Shown here piece after piece: positions 34,691 to 45,257 of a stretch of DNA of 64,000 nucleotides. Numbering within the stretch: position 1 is the first letter of the stretch; the number at the start of each line of letters is the position of its first letter. The position numbers and the translations under genes were made by a program. The notes under the pieces are model-generated. The model had not been told where the DNA came from. It did no database searches and saw only the letters and a list, made by a program, of their open reading frames with translations. Origin of the DNA: Persicaria tinctoria (lineage: Eukaryota; Streptophyta; Magnoliopsida; Caryophyllales; Polygonaceae); NCBI GenBank assembly GCA_037127255.1, contig JBANSL010000005.1, positions 82,589,160 to 82,653,159 on the forward strand, read 5' to 3'.

Positions 34691-35766
34691 GCCAACAACC
34701 ATTTTCATTAGTTTGAGGCCAAGATCTAGCAAGCACATTTATATAACAAGATATGGGCTTAGCTCGACCCAGTACAAGTAAATCAGTTAAAGCCCGAAAT
34801 GAAAGCCCAATGTTCCAACAAACAACTAATCATTTCATCAATCAGCACTGAACCTAAAATGATGCTCTATGGTGCACATTACTTGATTGGATTGTTGTAA
34901 ATAGAGAGCGATTATCCGAGTTCGAACTAGGCACCTTTAGATATTGCCCACAAGTTAACCCTTTCGGAATGGTATTGGTGCACATTACCTACATTTCATT
35001 GAATATCCTAGTACTTGAAAATGCTTAATCTTCCGCCATAATGAGAAAACGGTTGATCCAAACGAGCGAGGTTTCAGTCGCTTTCTTTCTCTATCTCTGT
35101 TGTTCTTCACCGGCATATAGAAATCAATGATCTTTCTTTGGTTCGTTAGGGACTGATGTATGATTCGCTTTCAATTGTCATGGTTTTATGATTTCGAATT
35201 GATGTCATTCACAACGTTGTTAAAATCGGAATTTTGAATCGGATAGAAAAAGGTTCATAAAATCGAATCGTGGAAGCATAAGATGTCACCACATCAATGA
35301 TTTTTTTTTTCTTTCAAATATTAAATGTTACATTAAATCACAAGATTTTATAAATAGACTAATATGGTAAACTAACCTCATATATTTAATGTGAAATTTT
35401 CTTATATTTAATGTCAAAATATGTTTTAAATTTCTTATAATAAATATTTTGTATGAATTAAGAATCATATTTAGGATCAGGATCATAAACAATATCCTAC
35501 AATTTTTTATTTTTTTGTAACAACTATGGATGTGATGTGGCTTTGGGTAATTGGGGTTGTTCGTGTTACTAGCTAGAATTTTCTTGGGATATATCATATA
35601 TACCATGAATTAGACTTGGTTGAGGCCTGAGGGTGTGGTAATGTATGATATCTGCTTGCTTGCTTGCTTTGGCATATTATGGATAGTTTCCAAGTAGCTA
35701 CTGATGCATAAGGTTTCTTTTAATTGAAGCTTATTAGATATTAATTCTTGCAAGTTCTCTCGATAA
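34691..35766. other. Intergenic; no gene seen
   Basis: A pyrimidine-rich stretch at 35085-35115 resembles a plant 5' leader, but no long frame follows. The remainder is AT-rich. Confidence 0.45.
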
Positions 35767-35768
35767 AA

Positions 35769-36005
35769 CTAATCCGGAACAAGCGAACTCAACAATCGGA
35801 GGGCTTGGGTTTATAGAGTTTGCTAACCTTGCAGCTGCTGAGAGAATTTTGCAGACTTAAAATGGCAGTTTGATGCCGAGTGTTAAACAGAACATCAAGG
35901 GAGAGATGCGATGATGCTCCTGATAATCACCCAAGAAAGACCTATGCGTATTGGCCTTGCTGCAAACAACAAGACTAGCAGTGGCAGTGGCAATAGAGCA
36001 GGTCT
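35769..36005 (+). pseudogene. RBP45/RBP47-type RNA-binding protein remnant
   Basis: Broken frames read RNKRTQQSEG, then GFIEFANLAAAERILQT-stop-NGSLMPSVKQN, and further on ERPMRIGLAANNK. They correspond to the RNP1 region and C-terminal helix of RRM1 and to the RPMRIG-A-NKK segment after RRM2 of plant oligouridylate-binding RBP45/RBP47 proteins. There is a frameshift near 35800, an in-frame TAA near 35861, and most of RRM2 is missing. No intron lies between the two matched parts, which hints at a retrocopy, but the remnant is too short to be sure. Confidence 0.75.
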
Positions 36006-36757
36006 GGAGATTTCTTGGTTGTTCATTTATTCTTTTTTCCATGGTTTTGGATCCTCATTTTGATGATTCGAAGCATTCAATTTTAGCTAATATAAGATCT
36101 GTACGATTAGTTTGAGTTCCTTTTTCATGAGCCCTTCGTGTTATTAATCGGTTCTCTAACTGACATAAAATGCAGCACTCCGTCCGTCCCTTAAGTGACT
36201 CCACAGTGAAGAATGCGGCGGATAGTCATTTCATAACTAAGTGAATCTTGATTATGTTCATTGCTGTCTCTCCATTGACAGCGATAATATTTATCAACCC
36301 TCTCTTTTTTCCCTGTTTTGTTCGGAAGATCTCTATCTGATGAGAGCTATGAGTCCCCTCTTCATGAAGATCAAGAAGAATGTACTTCTTGCAGAACCGA
36401 AGGAGTAGCTACGAAAAGTGGACGTTGTTATCTAATTGTTTCAAGTATTCAACCGATATGAGGCTACGCGGTTTCTTGTGTTGTATGCCACTCTTTTGCT
36501 ATATATAATCCACCTCCTACTAGTGCATTTGTTCGGTAGCTTGAAGAATGTCTTCAATAAAACGCTATTCACTCATTCATTTCCTCGGTGAGTGGTGTCT
36601 GTGACTTATCAGGATCAATTTATCAAAACATAATATGCTGTGACCTATCAAGATCATTAGAGAAGGAAATCTGATATATATAGTTCACTTGAAAGTGTTA
36701 AATTTTGTCGGATATATGATGCTTGACTGTGCTCTCAAATCACTTATCTGATCTCAG

Positions 36758-37124
36758 GTAGTACCAGCAATGTGGATGCTGAGCCTGAGCCCTCCCAGTG
36801 GGCAGTGAAAGAGCCTTCAAATTATCAGACTCCTAAGTATCCGATGACAAGACTTGGGCGAGTTGCCAAAAGGCGATTAATTTTCAAGGCTCGCGAAGAC
36901 TACACACCTCTCTGCCTTCTCATCGTACCTTATATCAATCTTTTCATTATCAGGCTTTTCGATGATTATATGTCGTACTAGAGTGATCGATCCCTTGATT
37001 TGTATCTAACAGAGAAAAAGAAGAAGATGGGAAAGGAAACAAGGGTAAAGTGACCAAGGTGAAACAGAAAAAAAGGGAAGAGAAACCACAACCACCATTG
37101 GCCAACTACATCAAACTAACTTGA
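36758..37124 (+). CDS. Possible last two exons of an unrecognised gene
   Basis: After a CAG acceptor at 36757 a frame reads STSNVDAEPEPSQWAVKEPS and continues YQTPKYPMTRLGRVAKRR. After a second acceptor (TAACAG, ending 37012) an in-phase Lys/Glu-rich frame runs through KVTKVKQKKREEKPQPPL to a TGA at 37122-37124. The composition looks protein-like and charged, suggesting a nuclear protein. The donor between the two pieces and any upstream exons are uncertain, and the family was not recognised. It may be part of a worn gene together with the preceding RBP remnant, or unrelated. Confidence 0.3.
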
Positions 37125-37523
37125 GTGTGATTCCCCTTGTAATTAGATGTATCCTAATCCAGATGGGCGCGAAACTATTCACTGCTCCAACCTCACTCCT
37201 GGCATGTCATTGTTGAGTAATAAGGCCCAATTTGGTATCGATACCTTGATATCTAGATATTAATACCAAACAACCCCTAAGATACACCTGTGGTTTTCTT
37301 ACAAGGGTAGATGCTGATGCTGATATCTTTTGAGCATATATTGTTTGCTATCAGAGCTCAAGGAAAAGCTAAAAGTACCAAGAAGCAGTTCTCCGATTGT
37401 GCGGAGAGATTGAGCTGAGAAACGTTGTAATATATATCTGAAGAAAGATCACTGGTCTTCAGCATGCCCTTATCGGTATGAATATCCGCCGGGTGCAATC
37501 GTGGGCCATTTTGCTGCAATAAT

Positions 37524-37757
37524 TTACCTGTGTTGTGGTATGGAGAAGCAGAAGCCCCACTCTGGTGTGACTGGTCTTGACTGGAAAGCATCAAACCTGC
37601 TTATCCTTATTCCCAGTCTTGACGAAGCGCTGAGGGAACTGAAACTGGCATCAGAGCCAGTCTTGACGAAGCGCTGAGGGAAGGCATCAGAGGGCGCAAC
37701 TGATGGCAATGCAGCCAACAATGCAAGTAGTACATGGATGAGACTCAGTGATTGCAA
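37524..37757 (-). CDS. Small ORF with a signal-peptide-like start
   Basis: A minus-strand 77-codon frame begins MQSLSLIHVLLALLAALPSV, a good secretory signal with likely cleavage after SDA, and continues FPQRFVKTGSD. Nothing downstream is recognised. It contains the 26-bp direct repeat at 37613-37681. Could be a small secreted protein, a fragment, or chance. Confidence 0.25.
   Translation of the reverse strand: MQSLSLIHVLLALLAALPSVAPSDAFPQRFVKTGSDASFSSLSASSRLGIRISRFDAFQSRPVTPEWGFCFSIPQHR
37613..37681. repeat. 26-bp direct repeat, two copies
   Basis: CCAGTCTTGACGAAGCGCTG followed by AGGGAA occurs at about 37613 and again at about 37656 with 17 bp between them. A recent local duplication. Confidence 0.85.
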
Positions 37758-38109
37758 GGGGTGATGAGGATTAGGGTTTTTGGTATAGCGTCACAAGTCA
37801 TATGTTTTAGTTTAGTTTAGGCTCAATTTGAAATGGAATCAGATTCATCAAAATGTAGGAGACTGATCAGAAACTCTGCATACCATAACCTCTGATCAAA
37901 AGCAACCATCATTAATGGATTTATTCAGATATAATCTCTATATAAGCAACACACATCACTATTAATCAACACAAGTATAAAATCTCACCCCCCTCCAGAA
38001 AAAATACATATAGTTTGCGAAGGTAATTCGGGTGGGACTTATCATGGAATGTAGATCAACAACTGCCTTGATGCAGGAAAATTGTGATAGGTTGTCTGTT
38101 TTTGACAAT

Positions 38110-39315
38110 TCACAAGGGGAGAACTGAGGAAGACTGGCTTTTGCTTCCCCGAAACGAAGACAAGATACTTGAACTTGTTGAAGATAGGGATCTCTTCATG
38201 GAAACAGGTGCCTTTTGCAATGAAAGCCCTATTGAAGAACTCTTGATCAATCTGGACATGCTTGAATCTCGACGCTCTCTCTTAGCGCCTTTTTCCGCCT
38301 CTATCACTCTCTTATCTCGCTTAGAACTCCCTTCACCCGCGGAAATGGCGACATTGTAGACAACAGCATTGCTTATTGCTGAGGCAGCTGATGCATCCAT
38401 CGAAATCGACCTCCTCACTGGCTGTTGGAAGTCTTCGTTTATGATTCGACAATTCTCGCCGAGATCACTCAGCATCCTGTTCTCCCTGTTCCTCTTCAAA
38501 ATCTCAGCTATTCTAACACCCTCAATAGGCAAATTGTCGGATTCATCATCGGCTCTATCTCTATCTCTATCCCTAATTTGACTAGTTTCGCCTAATTGTC
38601 GAACCTGATGATCATGGCTCTCAGGATTCACAGGGGCTCTGCACAGAGGGCAGTTCTTGTGGGAGCGCAACCAGGTATCAATACAAGGCAAATGGAAGGC
38701 GTGGCTGCACTTTGGCAGAAGCCGAAGATCATCGCCGTCCTCAAACTCGGTCAAACAGACGGAACAATCAGTGCCCTCAATCAGCCCATCGCCGCCCCTC
38801 TTGTACTTGAGTGAAGTGATGGAATCGATGACCGACTGAGGGAGGCCGACGGTGACTATATGCCAAATGGGATGGTCAATGATCGGACCGTGATCTTCGT
38901 CAACAAAGACGGTCTCTTGGGTACTATCCAGCGTCCTCCTCCTCCTCCTCTGCGAGAATCGGTACCTGATCAGGATCGTGCAAGTGATGAGGATTAAGAA
39001 AGCGATGCCAAGAGCGCAGACGGCGGAGATCAAGTAAGGGAGGACATGAGCCTCCGAGGACTTTTGTCGAACAGGTGGTGGGCATGGGGTAGAGATTTTA
39101 ACGCAGCGCAGACAGTAGCCATTTATGTACTGATCTCCGCAGTCATCGGTGAAACCGCAAGTATAGATGCTGCTTTCGTTTGCAGAGAGAAACTTCCGGT
39201 GATGAATCGCCATCGATTGATCGGAATCAGAGATCGATTTTGGGGAATTACTGGGTGGGGATTCAATTGGGAGTGGTTGGAGGGTTGAGTCGAGGAAAGA
39301 AGACGAACAAGTCAA
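38110..39315 (-). CDS. RING-H2 E3 ubiquitin ligase, ATL family (ATL51/52/54-like)
   Basis: A single uninterrupted 401-codon exon, typical of ATL genes. N-terminal extracytoplasmic part with six Cys (TCGFTDDCG...YCLRCVK), one transmembrane segment at about residues 92-115, a basic stop-transfer (SQRRRRR), the GLD-type motif [11 protein letters not shown] (156-166), then RING-H2 with C184, C187, C203, H205, H208, C211, C222 and C225, all zinc ligands present. The Ser-rich C-terminal tail carries conserved SMSR and KRSLSS-type blocks. ATL proteins are membrane E3 ligases that work with E2 enzymes, often in defence and stress. The sequence IIDHPIWHI before the GLD motif fits the ATL51/52/54 branch. 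No break was seen. Confidence 0.95.
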   Translation of the reverse strand: MTCSSSFLDSTLQPLPIESPPSNSPKSISDSDQSMAIHHRKFLSANESSIYTCGFTDDCGDQYINGYCLRCVKISTPCPPPVRQKSSEAHVLPYLISAVCALGIAFLILITCTILIRYRFSQRRRRRTLDSTQETVFVDEDHGPIIDHPIWHIVTVGLPQSVIDSITSLKYKRGGDGLIEGTDCSVCLTEFEDGDDLRLLPKCSHAFHLPCIDTWLRSHKNCPLCRAPVNPESHDHQVRQLGETSQIRDRDRDRADDESDNLPIEGVRIAEILKRNRENRMLSDLGENCRIINEDFQQPVRRSISMDASAASAISNAVVYNVAISAGEGSSKRDKRVIEAEKGAKRERRDSSMSRLIKSSSIGLSLQKAPVSMKRSLSSTSSSILSSFRGSKSQSSSVLPL

Positions 39316-39407
39316 GATTTGGGGATAGCCGCGTTGAACAGGGGACGGGGAGGCATCAAAATGAAGGATTTGGATTTAGTTGGAGAAAATGGTTGGCAAC
39401 GAAGCAC

Positions 39408-39640
39408 TCAACAAATCAAAATCTCCCACCGATTTCAAGTCAACAAACCACTTTCATCCCATCTCTCTTCAAATCCATCAACTATTTTATTTTTTTAATG
39501 AAATAAATTTAAACAGAACTATGGCTCTATGGAATATGGATGAATTACTTGATTTTTTATGTGTATTTTAGTTCACAAATTTTCAAATATGGTAAAAAAA
39601 AGTCAGTCTTGGATAATTGTGGTAGTAAATTTTTGTTATC
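39408..39640. repeat. ATL upstream flank, duplicated at 42400-42483 plus 51471-51660
   Basis: Sequence 90-330 bp upstream of the ATL start (AAATCTCCCACCGATTTCAA ... GATGAATTACTTGATTTT ... GATAATTGTGGTAGTAA) recurs downstream in two pieces separated by about 9 kb of transposons. The duplicate may hold a copy of ATL promoter elements. Confidence 0.82.
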
Positions 39641-39703
39641 CCTGGATTTAGGGATATTTTGCCTTAGGAACCTTTGAATCTTCACCTTATATCATGGTTG
39701 TAA

Positions 39704-40037
39704 GAGCATTTACATTGGGGAGAAAAATAAGAAACTTACTAATAAAATAATGGAGGAAGGATATGTTTTGCTAAGGAATGATGTGATGGGTTTATTAGTA
39801 AATAACCCTTAAAAACTCAAGAAAGAAAGAAAGTGGGGGACATGAGTGAGGGGATAGGAAAGAGAAAGAGAGGGGTTTGGGTATGTAGTGGGGCTATTTT
39901 TAATTTTATATTATTTAATTTATAATAAAATGGGTTTTAGGGATGTGGGTAAAAAATGAAAATGGGTTTCTTAATGAGAGAGAAAGAAAAAAATGAGAGT
40001 TAAGGAACTGAATTGGGTTCTACGGGTGCGGATGCTC
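39704..40037. mobile_element. MITE with GAGCAT ends, copy B, TAA TSD
   Basis: Starts GAGCATTTACATTGGG and ends GGTGCGGATGCTC, with TAA on both sides (39701-39703, 40038-40040). Same family as 29993-30295. A GAAAGAAAG-rich insertion makes it about 30 bp longer. Confidence 0.88.
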
Positions 40038-40094
40038 TAAGGAATGATATTTTTAGGCCATGTACTCATCAATACGGAATATGTCATCGTGTAT

Positions 40095-40625
40095 ATTAAG
40101 AGAACGAACGATTGTGGGCGAGTTCATTGATTAAGCTTTATACATATTGAATCTCTTCAGAATTTTCTCGATATAATTAGATTGATGGACAAAAATTTCA
40201 TCTCATACATGCTCATTTTATAAATCGAGACAAAACTTGGTTCTCCCAATATCTTTTATTTCAAATCCCAAGATCTTTCATTTCAAATTCTTCCATCAAG
40301 TATCTAGTTGTACTTGCAATCTCATTTGGGGTTCCAATAATGTTTATATTATGTTGATACTACAGTGATAGCAAACACCGATTCATATCTTTTGATAAAG
40401 ATACATGGATGCCTAGAGTAGTTCTTCTATCGTTAACTTTAAAGGTATTCGCTAAGACAATTGTACCACATTCATCCAGATTGTTTCAATTCATATAAAA
40501 TCTCCTCAACTTTATAGAGAACATTTCTCAAGCCTTTGTTTTGCAAGATTCATACAACTTTAGTTCTTCATGAACCTTCATGTAGTAGATATCGGTATCA
40601 AGTGACCCATATGCAGTATAACCTC
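40095..40625 (-). pseudogene. Ty1-copia reverse transcriptase remnant
   Basis: The minus strand reads, with several frame breaks, YMKVHEELKLYESC, LRRFLYELKQSG and IIGTPNEIASTTRYLMEEFE followed by MKDLG, the copia RT region around and after the YVDD box. The catalytic part itself is deleted or scrambled. It is not the same element as the complete copy at 44890-49960 and has no LTRs here. Confidence 0.8.
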
Positions 40626-40774
40626 ATTTGTTTATAATGGTTAGGTATATTCCAACTTGTTAAAGGGTTGATGAGCACTGCTTTCCCCGATTTGTAGTCG
40701 AAATACGCACATAGTTAAATTCAAAATCATAGAGCACAAAGACTTGTCCATAAATGTAATTTTTTTTATAATTA

Positions 40775-41578
40775 GGGTAATTTGCATAACTAGACATTTT
40801 TTTTGACTTTGCAAAAATGTCACCACTTTTGGGGAAATTCCAAATGTAGCATAGGGGTGTATTTGTGCAAAATAAAAAGGCGACTTGGGCAGCCGGTTGA
40901 AGGTGAAAAGTGAGCAGATGAGAGAGGAACCCAAATTCCCCGTGTCACTTTAAACTAGAACTCAGATTTTCCGTGTCACCCAAACTTAAACACCATGTCA
41001 CCCAAAATGAAACTGGAACCCAGATTCCCCTTCTTTTTTACACTCGTTTTCCTTTTTTTTTTCTTTTCCCCAAGCTCTCAGGCGTGTCACCCGAAGGATT
41101 TACCGTGTCACTTGTTTGATTTTGAAGTTTCACATTTCTGAATGTGTCTGCCAATTTGTTTAGGAAATCACCCATGTCACCTGTTTGTATGACTCTGTCA
41201 CATGAAATAATGCATTAAATGTCATGTCAACTCAGTCTTTGAATTGGAACCCAGATTTTCTCTGTTACCCAAACTTAAACACCGTGGCACTCAAATTTAA
41301 ACACCATGTCATCCAAAACGAAACTAGAAATCAGATTCCCCTACTTTTTACACCCGCTTTTTTTTCTCCCACATTTCTTTCGATTTGACCTGCTAAATGT
41401 AGCAGTTTTTTTTCCTTTTCCCTTTTCTTTTCCCCTTTACCCCCTAAAGCCGGTATGCTTGACCTGCACTTTTGTGCAATTTCCCCCCAAATCATGGCAT
41501 GTGTGCTCAATTTCAACTGTTAGTGACATTTTTGCAAAGTTTTTTTTTTTTTTTTTTGCTAGTTATGACCATTATCTC
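40775..41578. mobile_element. MULE-type MITE, 9-bp TSD (8/9)
   Basis: Inverted ends share CATAACTAG and ACTTTGCAAAAATGTCAC. Flanks TTATAATTA (40766-40774) and TTTTAATTA (41579-41587) differ at one of nine bases. The 804-bp interior is built of repeated GTGTCACCCAAACTTAAACACC-like blocks and a duplicated segment (near 40965-41040 and 41240-41350). Non-coding. Confidence 0.82.
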
Positions 41579-41839
41579 TTTTAATTATTAGTAACAAGAG
41601 GGTCAAATTGTAGTTATGGAAGCAATTTAAGGTCAAGTTTCAATACTCTTGCTTTCCTATAGTGGTTTGCTGGTTGCCATTGTAGTAGCATAGGTTACAA
41701 AGTGTTATTTTAAGTTTTATAGTTGTATTTTAAGTTTTGTAGTAGCATAGATTCACCGATCATCATTAATTATTTGCAGTCTAAAACTAAATGTCCATGA
41801 GAAATTGAGCTAATTATGTAAGATATTAGCATTCTACTT

Positions 41840-41992
41840 ACGGGGTTTTACGAAGTCTCGTTTTCACACGTTCTTCGTAACGGCAATTGCGTGGTAGATA
41901 AGGTTGCACACCTTGCGCATATTGCCTCCATCCCCTCCTTATACACTGACCCAGGTCTTATCGACCTCATTCGAACAGATGCTCTCAAATAG
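41840..41992 (+). pseudogene. LINE RNase H C-terminal fragment
   Basis: Reads FSHVLRNGNCVVDKVAHLAH and ends TAG at 41990. This is the last RNase H segment of a LINE ORF2 (catalytic Asp in CVVDKVAHLA). Nothing else of the element is recognisable on either side. Confidence 0.65.
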
Positions 41993-42399
41993 CGGTTCAC
42001 ATCCAAATTATTACTTAATAAAAAAAAAGTTGGTTTTCTTTATCCAGGGTTGAACTTGGTACCATTGTATTTTGTTGTTTTACTGGAAGATAAATCTCCT
42101 TGGCTATTAGGCTTTGCTAGATTCGGTGCTACTTTTTGGCGGTTAGGCATGGATTGGTAGATTGAGCACCATTGGTGGTAGATTAATTAGTGACAATTGC
42201 TTTCAAGCTCCCAGTAGGGTGTTATTCGAGCAGAATCAGTCGAGTTTAGTATGTTCAAGCTTGGTTTATTCGTTATACGAGTTTGAGTTGAGACAAGCCC
42301 AATTTTTATACAAGCTTTCTTTTTTGTTCAAATTCGACTTATTTTAATAAATGAACGAACTCGAGCCGAACTTTTTTTGAGCTTGAAGTGATTTTACTT

Positions 42400-42483
42400 A
42401 ACAAATTAAAATCTCCCACCGATCTCAAGTCAACAAACCACTTTCCAGTCATCCCATCTCCTTCAAATCCATCAACTATTTTA
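42400..42483. repeat. Left half of the duplicated ATL upstream flank
   Basis: Matches 39408-39490 up to CAAATCCATCAACTATTTTA, then stops. The homology resumes at 51471, where AAATCCATCAACTATTTA is present again. The intervening 9 kb are transposon sequence. Confidence 0.8.
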
Positions 42484-42644
42484 GTGTCATCAACGCGGTA
42501 GAGCACTGATGAGAGATTGATATCACTCTTGCTCATTTGGACTATTTCGAGATCTACACTGTTTCACATAAGCCAATCTAAATTATCTAATGATGGACTT
42601 TATTGCTAAAAATAATTGTAATATGAGTTGTGTATCATTTCTCA

Positions 42645-43168
42645 TACTAGGTAGGCAGATCCGTGCTACGCCCGGGACATGTGATTTTGTCTTAAATATT
42701 ATAGTGAGATCAGACTTGGTAGATATAAAAAAAATAACACATTACATAAATTTTTAAAAGAAGAGAATAATAGCATGTAGTGTAGTTTTTATGAAAAAAT
42801 AATTAAATTAAAATATTATTATTCAAAGAAAAAATAAAACAATACATACAATACTCTTTTGATTTATATTAAATTAAATATTTTTACAGTGAATTATAAA
42901 CTATTATAAACATACACATTCAATTAAATTTATATTAATTTTATTCAATTCAATCTTTTTTATCACCTACTTTACGAAATTTCCATCTTTGGATTTTTAT
43001 TTATTTTGCTATAATTACTGGAACAATAATGACTATAATTCAATTCTTAAAAAAGGAAATGTAATGACCATAATTCTTATCAAATGATAAATTTTTAAAC
43101 AGATTATAGAGTCTTTTTAAAGTTACATGAGATGTGATTTTAAGAGCATATAATATTTAACGATTATA

Positions 43169-43208
<40 letters not shown>

Positions 43209-43742
43209 GGTACATATTAACTTTTTTTAAAATGATAAGGAAAAATAAACCACAAATGAGAGAAAGTAAATAAAAAATACTATTTGAACTCTTTTAATAT
43301 TTATGTATAGAGAAAGTTATATGAGATTTATTAGGTATATATTTATGCATGAGGCTATGAGATTTATGAGGTGAAGATTACTACTTGGAATCCAAAGAGG
43401 TTAGCATTGAATAACTTAGAAGATAAAAAGAGAGTCATTTATATTTATTTGAATTCAAGACATTCTATTTAATAAAAAAAATTCATTCATAAATAGACAA
43501 ATTTTGGAAGATGAAAAGATAGACATTATTTTTATTAATTTAAGAAATTATAATTTTAAATTTTCAATTGATATAATATTAGAAGTAATGAGGTATGCAT
43601 TTATGGTGATATAATAATATTAGAAGTCATTGACATTTATATGTATTGATCAGGGTAAATTAATATTGTCCATTATTCTAAATACTAATAAAATCCTCAC
43701 CCCTTTGGCTACCACTTTAAGGCTACTTAATAAGAAGAGTAT
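42645..43742 (-). mobile_element. Helitron-like remnant
   Basis: On the minus strand the 3' end reads CCCGGGCGTAGCACGGATCT ... CCTACCTAGT, a worn GC hairpin followed by CTAGT, as in Helitron 3' termini (CTRRT). The proposed 5' end near 43742 reads TCTTCTTATTAAGTAGCC. The following host base is A rather than the usual T, and no Rep/helicase is encoded, so the call is tentative. An internal 250-bp block (43370-43620) recurs at 50500-50740. Confidence 0.4.
43171..43204. repeat. (AT)n microsatellite
   Basis: About 17 AT units within the Helitron-like region. Confidence 0.95.
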
Positions 43743-44645
43743 ATGTGTTGATTAATATCTCTCATATTGACCTTTTTATATATTTTTTATTTGCTTCAAT
43801 GAATTTATATAATCTATGATAATGGATTTTAGTTGTAAATAAGGTATCATTAAAATTCTATATTTATTATTCAGATAAAGATTTTGATTGTTGGGTGAGA
43901 AATGTACATCTTTCTTATTTGATAAAGATTTTAATCTATTATTGGTTCACTCGCAAAAAAACATAAAATAAAATATTTTTCATAACGGAACAAAAGAACA
44001 TATATTTGAATTTAAATGGATTTTGATTCAGATCGAAATAAATTTTATTATAATTAAGTTAGTATATTATAATAATTTAAATATCCTTATTAATGATGTT
44101 TGGTATTTTTCTATAAAGAACACTTTGAAATGTTAAATTACAATCTAATATATTTATACTAATTTGAATTGCATTATATTTCATTGAGTTCAAAATTTTA
44201 TTTAATACTTCCATTTTCAATTAATTTAATTTTTTTTTTCTCATATTACATTCAATAATACATAAAAGTATAGTATTAGATGCAAAAAACTAAATGGATA
44301 TCTTTTCATATTCTAAATGATTTAATGACCAATTAGTTTCTTTAGATTTAGGTAAAAATTAATGAATATCTTTTCATCTTCTAATTCATGTCTATTTATT
44401 AATTTAACTTTTTTTTCCTCATATTATCTTCAATGCATTAAGTTGAATGCCTTAATTGTAAAATATTAAATGACTATCTTTTTATTTTACAAATATTCAA
44501 ATGACAATTTCTTTGGATCCCAAGTTAGAATTAAAAAATCATATATTACTGGAACAAAATAATAATTAACACATATGTTAAAAATATGAAAAAATAACAT
44601 TCACAATCTCCAATGTATAAAATTAGCGAATCGAAACACACACAC

Positions 44646-44686
<41 letters not shown>

Positions 44687-44889
44687 TTTCATACCACTAA
44701 TATATTTCTTTATGTTTAAAATTACATATGAGATAAATATTACATATTGTGCTTCCAACAATGGATCAAATGGTGTAAGATTCTTAACACTTCAATTAAA
44801 AAATAGGAATACATATTAGAAAAATTAACAATTATATATTCCTTGAACAAAATAAGAAATATAACATATGATATAAAATAACACCATAA
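43743..44889. other. AT-rich repeat-derived DNA; (GA)n at 44648-44683
   Basis: Very AT-rich. The segment near 44320-44530 resembles, in inverted orientation, the repeat block of 43370-43620. A run of about 17 GA units lies at 44648-44683. No gene was found. Confidence 0.5.
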
Positions 44890-45186
44890 TATTGGAGGAA
44901 GCCAGCAACACCACTGGGCAACAGCAACCAAAGCCAGATGACAAACCGGGGACTTAAGTTCCTAAGGGGTGTTGAACAGAAATCCTAGCTGGCTTACTTA
45001 GTTTGTTAGCATTGGTTGTTTAGTATAAATAATCAGTTCATTCACTTCAGCTGTAACAGAACATAGAACTTGGTTTCAAGCATCAATTCATCACAGGAGA
45101 AAACCCCTTTGGGGCTCCTTCGTTCAATTCAATTTCATTTTCCACATTTCATCAATTTCAGATTCGGATTTCAATCCAAACTTTCA
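44890..45186 (+). repeat. 5' LTR of the copia element
   Basis: Begins TATTGGAGGAAGCC and ends CAAACTTTCA. A TATA-like GTATAAATAA lies near 45022. Seven substitutions separate it from the 3' LTR; no indels. Confidence 0.96.
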
Positions 45187-45198
45187 TGGTATCAGAGC
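45187..45198 (+). other. Primer-binding site (tRNA-iMet type)
   Basis: TGGTATCAGAGC directly follows the 5' LTR, the standard plant copia primer-binding site complementary to initiator tRNA-Met. Confidence 0.95.
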
Positions 45199-45257
45199 AA
45201 CAATCGTTGATTCGTGTCGTTTGTCTGTAAAATTCCGCATACTGTATCATTTCTTGC

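Noticed and set aside
36170..36200. ACTCCGTCCGTCCC as a Stowaway end
   Set aside because: Only one end was seen and no partner inverted repeat within 1 kb.
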